From Clarkia xantiana subsp. parviflora (lineage: Eukaryota; Streptophyta; Magnoliopsida; Myrtales; Onagraceae), in assembly GCA_036873135.1 (NCBI GenBank), contig JAPTYO010000015.1, positions 11,449,683-11,513,682 on the forward strand: a stretch of DNA of 64,000 nucleotides, read 5' to 3'. Shown piece by piece: positions 35,880 through 51,045 of the stretch (its first letter is position 1; each line of letters begins with the position of its first letter). Under the pieces are notes generated by a model. The model was not told where the DNA came from and made no database searches. It saw only the letters and a program-made list of their open reading frames with translations. The position numbers and the translations under genes were made by a program.

Positions 35880-37444
35880 TGGGTGTAAAAGAAGCACTAG
35901 TATGTTATTTATCAATACAAAGTATTGTTATCTACCCGAGTTAGGTTTTTTTGTTACGATTGTATATTCCCTTAATCTGGTATAAATGATGAAATATTAA
36001 ATTTCATTTGGCCACATTGTTGTAGATAGAATATAATTGTCCTAAGTATTCTAAAAGCACAAACTGCAGCAATTACGAAATGAGATTCTCTTAAGGAGCT
36101 AGTTCACAACAAATGCTCACATAAAATAGTACACGTTGTTGAAGTATAAAGATATCACGCCTTGACCTATGACCTTAAGATTTTAGGACAGTTGGTCAAG
36201 TAGTTTAACAAACATCAACACTTCTTCAAGGGTCCGCTTCTTCATTTCTTCCCACTCTATTAGAGTTTTTATTACCAAATCAACCTCTTGCGCCAGAGAA
36301 GGGAAACACCTTCTAGCCAACGCTTGTCTCTCATTCCTCTTCACCATGCTACGTTTGGACGACTTGCAATTCACCATCGAAATCGTCTTTGCTTCACTGC
36401 TTGCAACTTCACCATCATTGCGCTCATCCACCTCAAGGTCGATCCGAGAGCCCAATCCTCCATATAAAGAGTAACTCTATGTGATTTTTCTACAGTTCCT
36501 GTCTATTTTAATGGTATTTACTTTTCCTTTTCTATAATCGATGTTGTATATCAATATTTATATGCCCATGCATGTTTGGTTTGAAAACCCATTAAATTCC
36601 GCTGCCGAATCTTGAACCAGGGTCCTACGAGTGAGAGCGAAATATCCTAACCAATTAGATTACGAAGGATAAGGGCGAAGGAATTACTAGAATCATATAA
36701 ATCAAGATAAAATATTTTTATCTGCCCGAGTTAGTTTTTTTATTACGACTGTCTATTACCACATTTAAGTAAAGTTAAGTTTTTATATTATTAAAGCTTG
36801 AATATTAAATTTCATTTGACCACATTGTTTTATGTAGAAAATCTTACATATCACCATTGCTTCAGCCGTCATCGTATGATCATGGCTTCCCGCTTTCAAG
36901 GTTTCGCATCTTCGCTTTTTCGCACTCTATGTTATAGTTTTCATCACCGCCTCAACCACCAGAAAACCTCAGCCACCTCTACGTCAATCTAGGAAATCAA
37001 TCCTGCATATGAAAATCAAGTTCTGTTGCCGGGAGTAGAGCCGGGTATTTTTTGTGAGTGCCGAATATCCTAACCAACTAAACTAGAACGAATGGGTGTG
37101 AATTAAATACTAGAATCATATATATCACGATAAAGTATTCTTATCCACCAGATTTAGTATATTTTTGTTACGACTATCTAATCCCACATGTAAGTAAAGA
37201 TTATGTTATAAAAGATGAAATATTAAATTCCATTTGACCACATTGTTGTATGTAAAAAAACGTACACATCAGATTTTCTCATAAAATCGTACTCATAAAA
37301 AAATTTCAACCATCATCATATGATTATGGCGTCCCCCTTTATTCCCACTCTATTATAGTTTTCATCACGAACTAAATAAGTAGACAACCTCAACTACTTC
37401 TACATCAATTCAGAAAACGAATCCTCCATATATAAAAGTCTTGT

Positions 37445-37516
37445 TCCGTTGCCGGTACTTGAACCCGGGTCTTTCGGGTGAGAGCCGAATATCCTAACCA
37501 ACTAGACTACAACGGA
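37445..37516 (-). pseudogene. C-type tRNA-Glu segment, one T-stem mismatch
   Basis: Same CGGTAC change as the copy at 34117. Confidence 0.7.
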
Positions 37517-39134
37517 TGGGTCTAATGAAGCACTAGTATGATATTTATCAATACAAAGTATTGTTACCTACCCGAGTTAGTTTTTTTTGTTACGATTGTA
37601 TATTCCCTTAATCTGGTATAAATGATGAAATATCAAATTTCATTTGGCCACATTGTTGTAGATAGAATATAATTGTCCTAAGTATTCTAAAAGCACAATC
37701 TGCAGCAATTATGAAATGAGATTCTCTTAAGGAGCTAGTTCACAACAAATGCTCACATAAAATAGTACACGTTGTTGAAGTATAAAGATATCACGCCTTG
37801 ACCTATGACCTTAAGATTTTAGGACAGTTGGTCATGTGGTTTATCAAACATCAACACTTCTTCAAGGGTCCGCTTCTTCATTTCTTACCACTCTATTAGA
37901 GTTTTTATTACCAAATCATCCTCTGTCTCAACCACCTCACCAACTCTTTCCGGATGATAAATTTCACATGCATCCTCTTGCGCCAAAGGAGGGAAACACC
38001 TTCTAGCCAACTCTTGTCTCTCATTCCTCTTCACCATGCTACGTTTGGACGACTTGCAATTCACCATCGAAATCGTCTTTGCTTCACTGCTTGCAACTTC
38101 ACCATCATTGCGCTCATCCACCTCAAGGTCGATCCGAGAGCCCAATCCTCCATATAAAGAGTAACTCTATGTGATTTTTCTACAGTTCCTGTCTATTTTA
38201 ATGGTATTTACTTTTCCTTTTCTATAATCGATGTTGTATATCAATATTTATATGCCCATGCATGTTTGGTTTGAAAACCCATTAAATTCCGCTGCCGGAT
38301 CTTGAACCAGGGTCCTACGAGTGAGAGCGAAATATCCTAACCAATTAGATTACGAAGGATAAGGGCGAAGGAATTACTAGAATCATATAAATCAAGATAA
38401 AATATTTTTATCTACCCGAGTTAGTTTTTTTATTACGACTGTCTATTACCACATTTAAGTAAAGTTAAGTTTTTATATTATTAAAGCTTGAATATTAAAT
38501 TTCATTTGACCACATTGTTTTATGTAGAAAATCTTACATATCACCATTGCTTCAGCCGTCATCGTATGATCATGGCTTCCCGCTTTCAAGGTTTCGCATC
38601 TTCGCTTTTTCGCACTCTATGTTATAGTTTTCATCACCGCCTCAACCACCAGAAAACCTCAGCCACCTCTACGTCAATCTAGGAAATCAATCCTGCATAT
38701 GAAAATCAAGTTCTGTTGCCGGGAGTAGAGCCGGGTATTTTTTGTGAGTGCCGAATATCCTAACCAACTAAACTAGAACGAATGGGTGTGAATTAAATAC
38801 TAGAATCATATATATCACGATAAAGTATTCTTATCCACCAGATTTAGTATATTTTTGTTACGACTATCTAATCCCACATGTAAGTAAAGATTATGTTATA
38901 AAAGATGAAATATTAAATTCCATTTGACCACATTGTTGTATGTAAAAAAACGTACACATCAGATTTTCTCATAAAATCGTACTCATAAAAAATTTCAACC
39001 ATCATCATATGATTATGGCGTCCCCCTTTATTCCCACTCTATTATAGTTTTCATCACGAACTAAAATAAGTAGACAACCTCAACTACTTCTACATCAATT
39101 CAGAAAACGAATCCTCCATATATAAAAGTCTTGT

Positions 39135-39206
39135 TCCGTTGCCGGTACTTGAACCCGGGTCTTTCGGGTGAGAGCCGAATATCCTAACCAACTAGACTAC
39201 AACGGA
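39135..39206 (-). pseudogene. C-type tRNA-Glu segment, one T-stem mismatch
   Basis: CGGTAC variant; TTTT run present downstream. Confidence 0.7.
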
Positions 39207-40824
39207 TGGGTGTAAAAGAAGCACTAGTATGATATTTATCAATACAAAGTATTGTTATCTACCCGAGTTAGTTTTTTTTGTTACGATTGTATATTCCCTT
39301 AATCTGGTATAAATGATGAAATATCAAATTTCATTTGGCCACATTGTTGTAGATAGAATATAATTGTCCTAAGTATTCTAAAAGCACAATCTGCAGCAAT
39401 TATGAAATGAGATTCTCTTAAGGAGCTAGTTCACAACAAATGCTCACATAAAATAGTACACGTTGTTGAAGTATAAAGATATCACGCCTTGACCTATGAC
39501 CTTAAGATTTTAGGACAGTTGGTCATGTGGTTTATCAAACATCAACACTTCTTCAAGGGTCCGCTTCTTCATTTCTTACCACTCTATTAGAGTTTTTATT
39601 ACCAAATCATCCTCTGTCTCAACCACCTCACCAACTCTTTCCGGATGATAAATTTCACATGCATCCTCTTGCGCCAAAGGAGGGAAACACCTTCTAGCCA
39701 ACTCTTGTCTCTCATTCCTCTTCACCATGCTACGTTTGGACGACTTGCAATTCACCATCGAAATCGTCTTTGCTTCACTGCTTGCAACTTCACCATCATT
39801 GCGCTCATCCACCTCAAGGTCGATCCGAGAGCCCAATCCTCCATATAAAGAGTAACTCTATGTGATTTTTCTACAGTTCCTGTCTATTTTAATGGTATTT
39901 ACTTTTCCTTTTCTATAATCGATGTTGTATATCAATATTTATATGCCCATGCATGTTTGGTTTGAAAACCCATTAAATTCCGCTGCCGAATCTTGAACCA
40001 GGGTCCTACGAGTGAGAGCGAAATATCCTAACCAATTAGATTACGAAGGATAAGGGCGAAGGAATTACTAGAATCATATAAATCAAGATAAAATATTTTT
40101 ATCTACCCGAGTTAGTTTTTTTATTACGACTGTCTATTACCACATTTAAGTAAAGTTAAGTTTTTATATTATTAAAGCTTGAATATTAAATTTCATTTGA
40201 CCACATTGTTTTATGTAGAAAATCTTACATATCACCATTGCTTCAGCCGTCATCGTATGATCATGGCTTCCCGCTTTCAAGGTTTCGCATCTTCGCTTTT
40301 TCGCACTCTATGTTATAGTTTTCATCACCGCCTCAACCACCAGAAAACCTCAGCCACCTCTACGTCAATCTAGGAAATCAATCCTCCATATGAAAATCAA
40401 GTTCTGTTGCCGGGAGTAGAGCCGGGTATTTTTTGTGAGTGCCGAATATCCTAACCAACTAAACTACAACGAATGGTGTGAATTAAATACTAGAATCATA
40501 TATATCACGATAAAGTATTCTTATCCACCAGATTTAGTATATTTTTGTTACGACTATCTAATCCCACATGTAAGTAAAGATTATGTTATAAAAGATGAAA
40601 TATTAAATTCCATTTGACCACATTGTTGTATGTAAAAAAACGTACACATCAGATTTTCTCATAAAATCGTACTCATAAAAAAATTTCAACCATCATCATA
40701 TGATTATGGCGTCCCCCTTTATTCCCACTCTATTATAGTTTTCATCACGAACTAAATAAGTAGACAACCTCAACTACTTCTACATCAATTCAGAAATCGA
40801 ATCCTCCATATATAAAAGTCTTGT

Positions 40825-40895
40825 TCCGTTGCCGGACTTGAACCCGGGTCTTTCGGGTGAGAGCCGAATATCCTAACCAACTAGACTACAACGGA
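40825..40895 (-). pseudogene. C-type tRNA-Glu segment, one-base deletion
   Basis: CCGGACTTG on plus lacks one G, shortening the T-arm stem; 71 bases long. Confidence 0.75.
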
Positions 40896-42514
40896 TGGGT
40901 GTAAAAGAAGCACTAGTATGATATTTATCAATACAAAGTATTGTTACCTACCCGAGTTAGTTTTTTTTGTTACGATTGTATATTCCCTTAATCTGGTATA
41001 AATGATGAAATATCAAATTTCATTTGGCCACATTGTTGTAGATAGAATATAATTGTCCTAAGTATTCTAAAAGCACAATCTGCAGCAATTATGAAATGAG
41101 ATTCTCTTAAGGAGCTAGTTCACAACAAATGCTCACATAAAATAGTACACGTTGTTGAAGTATAAAGATATCACGCCTTGACCTATGACCTTAAGATTTT
41201 AGGACAGTTGGTCATGTGGTTTATCAAACATCAACACTTCTTCAAGGGTCCGCTTCTTCATTTCTTCCCACTCTATTAGAGTTTTTATTACCAAATCATC
41301 CTCTGTCTCAACCACCTCACCAACTCTTTCCGGATGATAAATTTCACATGCATCCTCTTGCGCCAAAGGAGGGAAACACCTTCTAGCCAACTCTTGTCTC
41401 TCATTCCTCTTCACCATGCTACGTTTGGACGACTTGCAATTCACCATCGAAATCGTCTTTGCTTCACTGCTTGCAACTTCACCATCATTGCGCTCATCCA
41501 CCTCAAGGTCGATCCGAGAGCCCAATCCTCCATATAAAGAGTAACTCTATGTGATTTTTCTACAGTTCCTGTCTATTTTAATGGTATTTACTTTTCCTTT
41601 TCTATAATCGATGTTGTATATCAATATTTATATGCCCATGCATGTTTGGTTTGAAAACCCATTAAATTCCGCTGCCGAATCTTGAACCAGGGTCCTACGA
41701 GTGAGAGCGAAATATCCTAACCAATTAGATTACGAAGGATAAGGGCGAAGGAATTACTAGAATCATATAAATCAAGATAAAATATTTTTATCTGCCCGAG
41801 TTAGTTTTTTTATTACGACTGTCTATTACCACATTTAAGTAAAGTTAAGTTTTTATATTATTAAAGCTTGAATATTAAATTTCATTTGACCACATTGTTT
41901 TATGTAGAAAATCTTACATATCACCATTGCTTCAGCCGTCATCGTATGATCATGGCTTCCCGCTTTCAAGGTTTCGCATCTTCGCTTTTTCGCACTCTAT
42001 GTTATAGTTTTCATCACCGCCTCAACCACCAGAAAACCTCAGCCACCTCTACGTCAATCTAGGAAATCAATCCTGCATATGAAAATCAAGTTCTGTTGCC
42101 GGGAGTAGAGCCGGGTATTTTTTGTGAGTGCCGAATATCCTAACCAACTAAACTACAACGAATGGGTGTGAATTAAATACTAGAATCATATATATCACGA
42201 TAAAGTATTCTTATCCACCAGATTTAGTATATTTTTGTTACGACTATCTAATCCCACATGTAAGTAAAGATTATGTTATAAAAGATGAAATATTAAATTC
42301 CATTTGACCACATTGTTGTATGTAAAAAAACGTACACATCAGATTTTCTCATAAAATCGTACTCATAAAAAAATTTCAACCATCATCATATGATTATGGC
42401 GTCCCCCTTTATTCCCACTCTATTATAGTTTTCATCACGAACTAAATAAGTAGACAACCTCAACTACTTCTACATCAATTCAGAAAACGAATCCTCCATA
42501 TATAAAAGTCTTGT

Positions 42515-42586
42515 TCCGTTGCCGGTACTTGAACCCGGGTCTTTCGGGTGAGAGCCGAATATCCTAACCAACTAGACTACAACGGA
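42515..42586 (-). pseudogene. C-type tRNA-Glu segment, one T-stem mismatch
   Basis: CGGTAC variant. Confidence 0.7.
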
Positions 42587-44206
42587 TGGGTGTAAAAGAA
42601 GCACTAGTATGATATTTATCAATACAAAGTATTGTTACCTACCCGAGTTAGTTTTTTTTGTTACGATTGTATATTCCCTTAATCTGGTATAAATGATGAA
42701 ATATTAAATTTCATTTGGCCACATTGTTGTAGATAGAATATAATTGTCCTAAGTATTCTAAAAGCACAATCTGCAGCAATTATGAAATGAGATTCTCTTA
42801 AGGAGCTAGTTCACAACAAATGCTCACATAAAATAGTACACGTTGTTGAAGTATAAAGATATCACGCCTTGACCTATGACCTTAAGATTTTAGGACAGTT
42901 GGTCATGTGGTTTATCAAACATCAACACTTCTTCAAGGGTCCGCTTCTTCATTTCTTACCACTCTATTAGAGTTTTTATTACCAAATCATCCTCTGTCTC
43001 AACCACCTCACCAACTCTTTCCGGATGATAAATTTCACATGCATCCTCTTGCGCCAAAGGAGGGAAACACCTTCTAGCCAACTCTTGTCTCTCATTCCTC
43101 TTCACCATGCTACGTTTGGACGACTTGCAATTCACCATCGAAATCGTCTTTACTTCACTGCTCGCAACTTCACCATCATTGCGCTCATCCACCTCAAGGT
43201 CGATCCGAGAGCCCAATCCTCCATATAAAGAGTAACTCTATGTGATTTTTCTACAGTTCCTGTCTATTTTAATGGTATTTACTTTTCCTTTTCTATAATC
43301 GATGTTGTATATCAATATTTATATGCCCATGCATGTTTGGTTTGAAAACCCATTAAATTCCGCTGCCGGATCTTGAACCAGGGTCCTACGAGTGAGAGCG
43401 AAATATCCTAACCAATTAGATTACGAAGGATAAGGGCGAAGGAATTACTAGAATCATATAAATCAAGATAAAATATTTTTATCTACCCGAGTTAGTTTTT
43501 TTATTACGACTGTCTATTACCACATTTAAGTAAAGTTAAGTTTTTATATTATTAAAGCTTGAATATTAAATTTCATTTGACCACATTGTTTTATGTAGAA
43601 AATCTTACATATCACCATTGCTTCAGCCGTCATCGTATGATCATGGCTTCCCGCTTTCAAGGTTTCGCATCTTCGCTTTTTCGCACTCTATGTTATAGTT
43701 TTCATCACCGCCTCAACCACCAGAAAACCTCAGCCACCTCTACGTCAATCTAGGAAATCAATCCTCCATATAAAAATCAAGTTCTGGTGCCGGGAGTAGA
43801 GCCGGGTATTTTTTGTGAGTGCCGAATATCCTAACCAACTAAACTACAACGAATGAGTGTGAATTAAATACTAGAATCATATATATCACGATAAAGTATT
43901 CTTATCCACCAGATTTAGTATATTTTTGTTACGACTATCTAATCCCACATGTAAGTAAAGATTATGTTATAAAAGATGAAATATTAAATTCCATTTGACC
44001 ACATTGTTGTATGTAAAAAAACGTACACATCAGATTTTCTCATAAAATCGTACTCATAAAAAAATTTCAACCATCATCATACGATTATAGCGTCCCCCTT
44101 TATTCCCACTCTATTATAGTTTTCATCACGAACTAAAATAAGTAGACAACCTCAACTACTTCTACATCAATTCAGAAATCGAATCCTCCATATATAAAAG
44201 TCTTGT

Positions 44207-44278
44207 TCCGTTGCCGGGACTTGAACATAGGTCTTTCGGGTGAGAGCCGAATATCTTAACCAACTAGACTACAACGGA
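44207..44278 (-). pseudogene. C-type tRNA-Glu segment, ATAGG variant
   Basis: T stem broken as at 35808; also TATCTTAACC in the D arm. Confidence 0.75.
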
Positions 44279-45898
44279 TGGGTGTAAAAGAAGCACTAGT
44301 ATGTTATTTATCAATACAAAGTATTGTTATCTACCCGAGTTAGGTTTTTTTGTTACGATTGTATATTCCCTTAATCTGGTATAAATGATGAAATATCAAA
44401 TTTCATTTGGCCACATTGTTGTAGATAGAATATAATCGTCCTAAGTATTCTAAAAGCACAATCTGCAGCAATTACGAAATGAGATTCTCTTAAGGAGCTA
44501 GTTCACAACAAATGCTCACATAAAATAGTACACGTTGTTGAAGTATAAAGATATCACGCCTTGACCTATGACCTTAAGATTTTAGGACAGTTGGTCAAGT
44601 GGTTTATCAAACATCAACACTTCTTCAAGGGTCCGCTTCTTCATTTCTTCCCACTCTATTAGAGTTTTTATTACCAAATCAACCTCTGTCTCAACAACCT
44701 CACCAACTCTTTCCGGATGATAAATTTCACATGCATCCTCTTGCACCAAAGGAGGGAAACACCTTCTAGCCAACGCTTGTCTCTCATTCCTCTTCACCAT
44801 GCTACGTTTGGACGACTTGCAATTCACCATCGAAATCGTCTTTGCTTCACTGCTTGCAACTTCACCATCATTGCGCTCATCCACCTCAAGGTCGATCCGA
44901 GAGCCCAATCCTCCATATAAAGAGTAACTCTATGTGATTTTTCTACAGTTCCTGTCTATTTTAATGGTATTTACTTTTCCTTTTCTATAATCGATGTTGT
45001 ATATCAATATTTATATGCCCATGCATGTTTGGTTTGAAAACCCATTAAATTCCGCTGCCGAATCTTGAACCAGGGTCCTACGAGTGAGAGCGAAATATCC
45101 TAACCAATTAGATTACGAAGGATAAGGGCGAAGGAATTACTAGAATCATATAAATCAAGATAAAATATTTTTATCTGCCCGAGTTAGTTTTTTTATTACG
45201 ACTGTCTATTACCACATTTAAGTAAAGTTAAGTTTTTATATTATTAAAGCTTGAATATTAAATTTCATTTGACCACATTGTTTTATGTAGAAAATCTTAC
45301 ATATCACCATTGCTTCAGCCGTCATCGTATGATCATGGCTTCCCGCTTTCAAGGTTTCGCATCTTCGCTTTTTCGCACTCTATGTTATAGTTTTCATCAC
45401 CGCCTCAACCACCAGAAAACCTCAGCCACCTCTACGTCAATCTAGGAAATCAATCCTGCATATGAAAATCAAGTTCTGTTGCCGGGAGTAGAGCCGGGTA
45501 TTTTTTGTGAGTGCCGAATATCCTAACCAACTAAACTAGAACGAATGGGTGTGAATTAAATACTAGAATCATATATATCACGATAAAGTATTCTTATCCA
45601 CCAGATTTAGTATATTTTTGTTACGACTATCTAATCCCACATGTAAGTAAAGATTATGTTATAAAAGATGAAATATTAAATTCCATTTGACCACATTGTT
45701 GTATGTAAAAAAACGTACACATCAGATTTTCTCATAAAATCGTACTCATAAAAAAATTTCAACCATCATCATACGATTATAGCGTCCCCCTTTATTCCCA
45801 CTCTATTATAGTTTTCATCACGAACTAAAATAAGTAGACAACCTCAACTACTTCTACATCAATTCAGAAAACGAATCCTCCATATATAAAAGTCTTGT

Positions 45899-45970
45899 TC
45901 CGTTGCCGGTACTTGAACCCGGGTCTTTCGGGTGAGAGCCGAATATCCTAACCAACTAGACTACAACGGA
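45899..45970 (-). pseudogene. C-type tRNA-Glu segment, one T-stem mismatch
   Basis: CGGTAC variant. Confidence 0.7.
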
Positions 45971-47590
45971 TGGGTCTAAAAGAAGCACTAGTATGATATT
46001 TATCAATACAAAGTATTGTTACCTACCCGAGTTAGTTTTTTTTGTTACGATTGTATATTCCCTTAATCTGGTATAAATGATGAAATATCAAATTTCATTT
46101 GGCCACATTGTTGTAGATAGAATATAATTGTCCTAAGTATTCTAAAAGCACAATCTGCAGCAATTATGAAATGAGATTCTCTTAAGGAGCTAGTTCACAA
46201 CAAATGCTCACATAAAATAGTACACGTTGTTGAAGTATAAAGATATCACGCCTTGACCTATGACCTTAAGATTTTAGGACAGTTGGTCATGTGGTTTATC
46301 AAACATCAACACTTCTTCAAGGGTCCGCTTCTTCATTTCTTACCACTCTATTAGAGTTTTTATTACCAAATCATCCTCTGTCTCAACCACCTCACCAACT
46401 CTTTCCGGATGATAAATTTCACATGCATCCTCTTGCGCCAAAGGAGGGAAACACCTTCTAGCCAACTCTTGTCTCTCATTCCTCTTCACCATGCTACGTT
46501 TGGACGACTTGCAATTCACCATCGAAATCGTCTTTACTTCACTGCTCGCAACTTCACCATCATTGCGCTCATCCACCTCAAGGTCGATCCGAGAGCCCAA
46601 TCCTCCATATAAAGAGTAACTCTATGTGATTTTTCTACAGTTCCTGTCTATTTTAATGGTATTTACTTTTCCTTTTCTATAATCGATGTTGTATATCAAT
46701 ATTTATATGCCCATGCATGTTTGGTTTGAAAACCCATTAAATTCCGCTGCCGGATCTTGAACCAGGGTCCTACGAGTGAGAGCGAAATATCCTAACCAAT
46801 TAGATTACGAAGGATAAGGGCGAAGGAATTACTAGAATCATATAAATCAAGATAAAATATTTTTATCTACCCGAGTTAGTTTTTTTATTACGACTGTCTA
46901 TTACCACATTTAAGTAAAGTTAAGTTTTTATATTATTAAAGCTTGAATATTAAATTTCATTTGACCACATTGTTTTATGTAGAAAATCTTACATATCACC
47001 ATTGCTTCAGCCGTCATCGTATGATCATGGCTTCCCGCTTTCAAGGTTTCGCATCTTCGCTTTTTCGCACTCTATGTTATAGTTTTCATCACCGCCTCAA
47101 CCACCAGAAAACCTCAGCCACCTCTACGTCAATCTAGGAAATCAATCCTCCATATAAAAATCAAGTTCTGGTGCCGGGAGTAGAGCCGGGTATTTTTTGT
47201 GAGTGCCGAATATCCTAACCAACTAAACTACAACGAATGAGTGTGAATTAAATACTAGAATCATATATATCACGATAAAGTATTCTTATCCACCAGATTT
47301 AGTATATTTTTGTTACGACTATCTAATCCCACATGTAAGTAAAGATTATGTTATAAAAGATGAAATATTAAATTCCATTTGACCACATTGTTGTATGTAA
47401 AAAAACGTACACATCAGATTTTCTCATAAAATCGTACTCATAAAAAAATTTCAACCATCATCATACGATTATAGCGTCCCCCTTTATTCCCACTCTATTA
47501 TAGTTTTCATCACGAACTAAAATAAGTAGACAACCTCAACTACTTCTACATCAATTCAGAAATCGAATCCTCCATATATAAAAGTCTTGT

Positions 47591-47662
47591 TCCGTTGCCG
47601 GGACTTGAACATAGGTCTTTCGGGTGAGAGCCGAATATCTTAACCAACTAGACTACAACGGA
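47591..47662 (-). pseudogene. C-type tRNA-Glu segment, ATAGG variant
   Basis: T stem broken; TATCTTAACC in the D arm. Confidence 0.75.
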
Positions 47663-49271
47663 TGGGTGTAAAAGAAGCACTAGTATGTTATTTATCAATA
47701 CAAAGTATTGTTATCTACCCGAGTTAGGTTTTTTTGTTACGATTGTATATTCCCTTAATCTGGTATAAATGATGAAATATCAAATTTCATTTGGCCACAT
47801 TGTTGTAGATAGAATATAATCGTCCTAAGTATTCTAAAAGCACAATCTGCAGCAATTACGAAATGAGATTCTCTTAAGGAGCTAGTTCACAACAAATGCT
47901 CACATAAAATAGTACACGTTGTTGAAGTATAAAGATATCACGCCTTGACCTATGACCTTAAGATTTTAGGACAGTTGGTCAAGTGGTTTATCAAACATCA
48001 ACACTTCTTCAAGGGTCCGCTTCTTCATTTCTTCCCACTCTATTAGAGTTTTTATTACCAAATCAACCTCTGTCTCAACAACCTCACCAACTCTTTCCGG
48101 ATGATAAATTTCACATGCATCCTCTTGCACCAAAGGAGGGAAACACCTTCTAGCCAACGCTTGTCTCTCATTCCTCTTCACCATGCTACGTTTGGACGAC
48201 TTGCAATTCACCATCGAAATCGTCTTTGCTTCACTGCTTGCAACTTCACCATCATTGCGCTCATCCACCTCAAGGTCGATCCGAGAGCCCAATCCTCCAT
48301 ATAAAGAGTAACTCTATGTGATTTTTCTACAGTTCCTGTCTATTTTAATGGTATTTACTTTTCCTTTTCTATAATCGATGTTGTATATCAATATTTATAT
48401 GCCCATGCATGTTTGGTTTGAAAACCCATTAAATTCCGCTGCCGAATCTTGAACCAGGGTCCTACGAGTGAGAGCGAAATATCCTAACCAATTAGATTAC
48501 GAAGGATAAGGGCGAAGGAATTACTAGAATCATATAAATCAAGATAAAATATTTTTATCTGCCCGAGTTAGTTTTTTTATTACGACTGTCTATTACCACA
48601 TTTAAGTAAAGTTAAGTTTTTATATTATTAAAGCTTGAATATTAAATTTCATTTGACCACATTGTTTTATGTAGAAAATCTTACATATCACCATTGCTTC
48701 AGCCGTCATCGTATGATCATGGCTTCCCGCTTTCAAGGTTTCGCATCTTCGCTTTTTCGCACTCTATGTTATAGTTTTCATCACCGCCTCAACCACCAGA
48801 AAACCTCAGCCACCTCTACGTCAATCTAGGAAATCAATCCTCCATATAAAAATCAAGTTCTGGTGCCGGGAGTAGAGCCGGGTATTTTTTGTGAGTGCCG
48901 AATATCCTAACCAACTAAACTACAACGAATGGGTGTGAATTAAATACTAGAATCATATATATCACGATAAAGTATTCTTATCCACCAGATTTAGTATATT
49001 TTTGTTACGACTATCTAATCCCACATGTAAGTAAAGATTATGTTATAAAAGATGAAATATTAAATTCCATTTGACCACATTGTTGTATGTAAAAAAACGT
49101 ACACATCAGATTTTCTCATAAAATCGTACTCATAAAAAAATTTCAACCATCATCATACGATTATAGCGTCCCCCTTTATTCCCACTCTATTATAGTTTTC
49201 ATCACGAACTAAAATAAGTAGACAACCTCAACTACTTCTACATCAATTCAGAAATCGAATCCTCCATATAT

Positions 49272-49275
49272 AAAA
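49272..49275 (-). terminator. Polymerase III T-run terminator
   Basis: TTTT on the minus strand, seven bases beyond the intact copy at 49283-49354. Confidence 0.55.
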
Positions 49276-49282
49276 GTCTTGT

Positions 49283-49354
49283 TCCGTTGCCGGGACTTGA
49301 ACCCGGGTCTTTCGGGTGAGAGCCGAATATCCTAACCAACTAGACTACAACGGA
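49283..49354 (-). tRNA. tRNA-Glu-CTC: tRNA-Glu(CUC)-like gene, intact, with terminator
   Basis: Identical over all 72 bases to the intact copy at 32427. It is surrounded by damaged copies at 45899, 47591 and 50974. A TTTT run lies at 49272-49275. Confidence 0.7.
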
Positions 49355-50973
49355 TGGGTGTAAAAGAAGCACTAGTATGATATTTATCAATACAAAGTAT
49401 TGTTATCTACCCGAGTTAGTTTTTTTGTTACGATTGTATATTCCCTTAATCTGGTATAAATGATGAAATATCAAATTTCATTTGGCCACATTGTTGTAGA
49501 TAGAATATAATTGTCCTAAGTATTCTAAAAGCACAATCTGCAGCAATTATGAAATGAGATTCTCTTAAGGAGCTAGTTCACAACAAATGCTCACATAAAA
49601 TAGTACACGTTGTTGAAGTATAAAGATATCACGCCTTGACCTATGACCTTAAGATTTTAGGACAGTTGGTCATGTGGTTTATCAAACATCAACACTTCTT
49701 CAAGGGTCCGCTTCTTCATTTCTTCCCACTCTATTAGAGTTTTTATTACCAAATCATCCTCTGTCTCAACCACCTCACCAACTCTTTCCGGATGATAAAT
49801 TTCACATGCATCCTCTTGCGCCAAAGGAGGGAAACACCTTCTAGCCAACTCTTGTCTCTCATTCCTCTTCACCATGCTACGTTTGGACGACTTGCAATTC
49901 ACCATCGAAATCGTCTTTACTTCACTGCTCGCAACTTCACCATCATTGCGCTCATCCACCTCAAGGTCGATCCGAGAGCCCAATCCTCCATATAAAGAGT
50001 AACTCTATGTGATTTTTCTACAGTTCCTGTCTATTTTAATGGTATTTACTTTTCCTTTTCTATAATCGATGTTGTATATCAATATTTATATGCCCATGCA
50101 TGTTTGGTTTGAAAACCCATTAAATTCCGCTGCCGGATCTTGAACCAGGGTCCTACGAGTGAGAGCGAAATATCCTAACCAATTAGATTACGAAGGATAA
50201 GGGCGAAGGAATTACTAGAATCATATAAATCAAGATAAAATATTTTTATCTACCCGAGTTAGTTTTTTTATTACGACTGTCTATTACCACATTTAAGTAA
50301 AGTTAAGTTTTTATATTATTAAAGCTTGAATATTAAATTTCATTTGACCACATTGTTTTATGTAGAAAATCTTACATATCACCATTGCTTCAGCCGTCAT
50401 CGTATGATCATGGCTTCCCGCTTTCAAGGTTTCGCATCTTCGCTTTTTCGCACTCTATGTTATAGTTTTCATCACCGCCTCAACCACCAGAAAACCTCAG
50501 CCACCTCTACGTCAATCTAGGAAATCAATCCTCCATATAAAAATCAAGTTCTGGTGCCGGGAGTAGAGCCGGGTATTTTTTGTGAGTGCCGAATATCCTA
50601 ACCAACTAAACTACAACGAATGAGTGTGAATTAAATACTAGAATCATATATATCACGATAAAGTATTCTTATCCACCAGATTTAGTATATTTTTGTTACG
50701 ACTATCTAATCCCACATGTAAGTAAAGATTATGTTATAAAAGATGAAATATTAAATTCCATTTGACCACATTGTTGTATGTAAAAAAACGTACACATCAG
50801 ATTTTCTCATAAAATCGTACTCATAAAAAAATTTCAACCATCATCATACGATTATGGCGTCCCCCTTTATTCCCACTCTATTATAGTTTTCATCACGAAC
50901 TAAAATAAGTAGACAACCTCAACTACTTCTACATCAATTCAGAAATCGAATCCTCCATATATAAAAGTCTTGT

Positions 50974-51045
50974 TCCGTTGCCGGGACTTGAACATAGGTC
51001 TTTCGGGTGAGAGCCGAATATCTTAACCAACTAGACTACAACGGA
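50974..51045 (-). pseudogene. C-type tRNA-Glu segment, ATAGG variant
   Basis: T stem broken; TATCTTAACC in the D arm. Confidence 0.75.
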
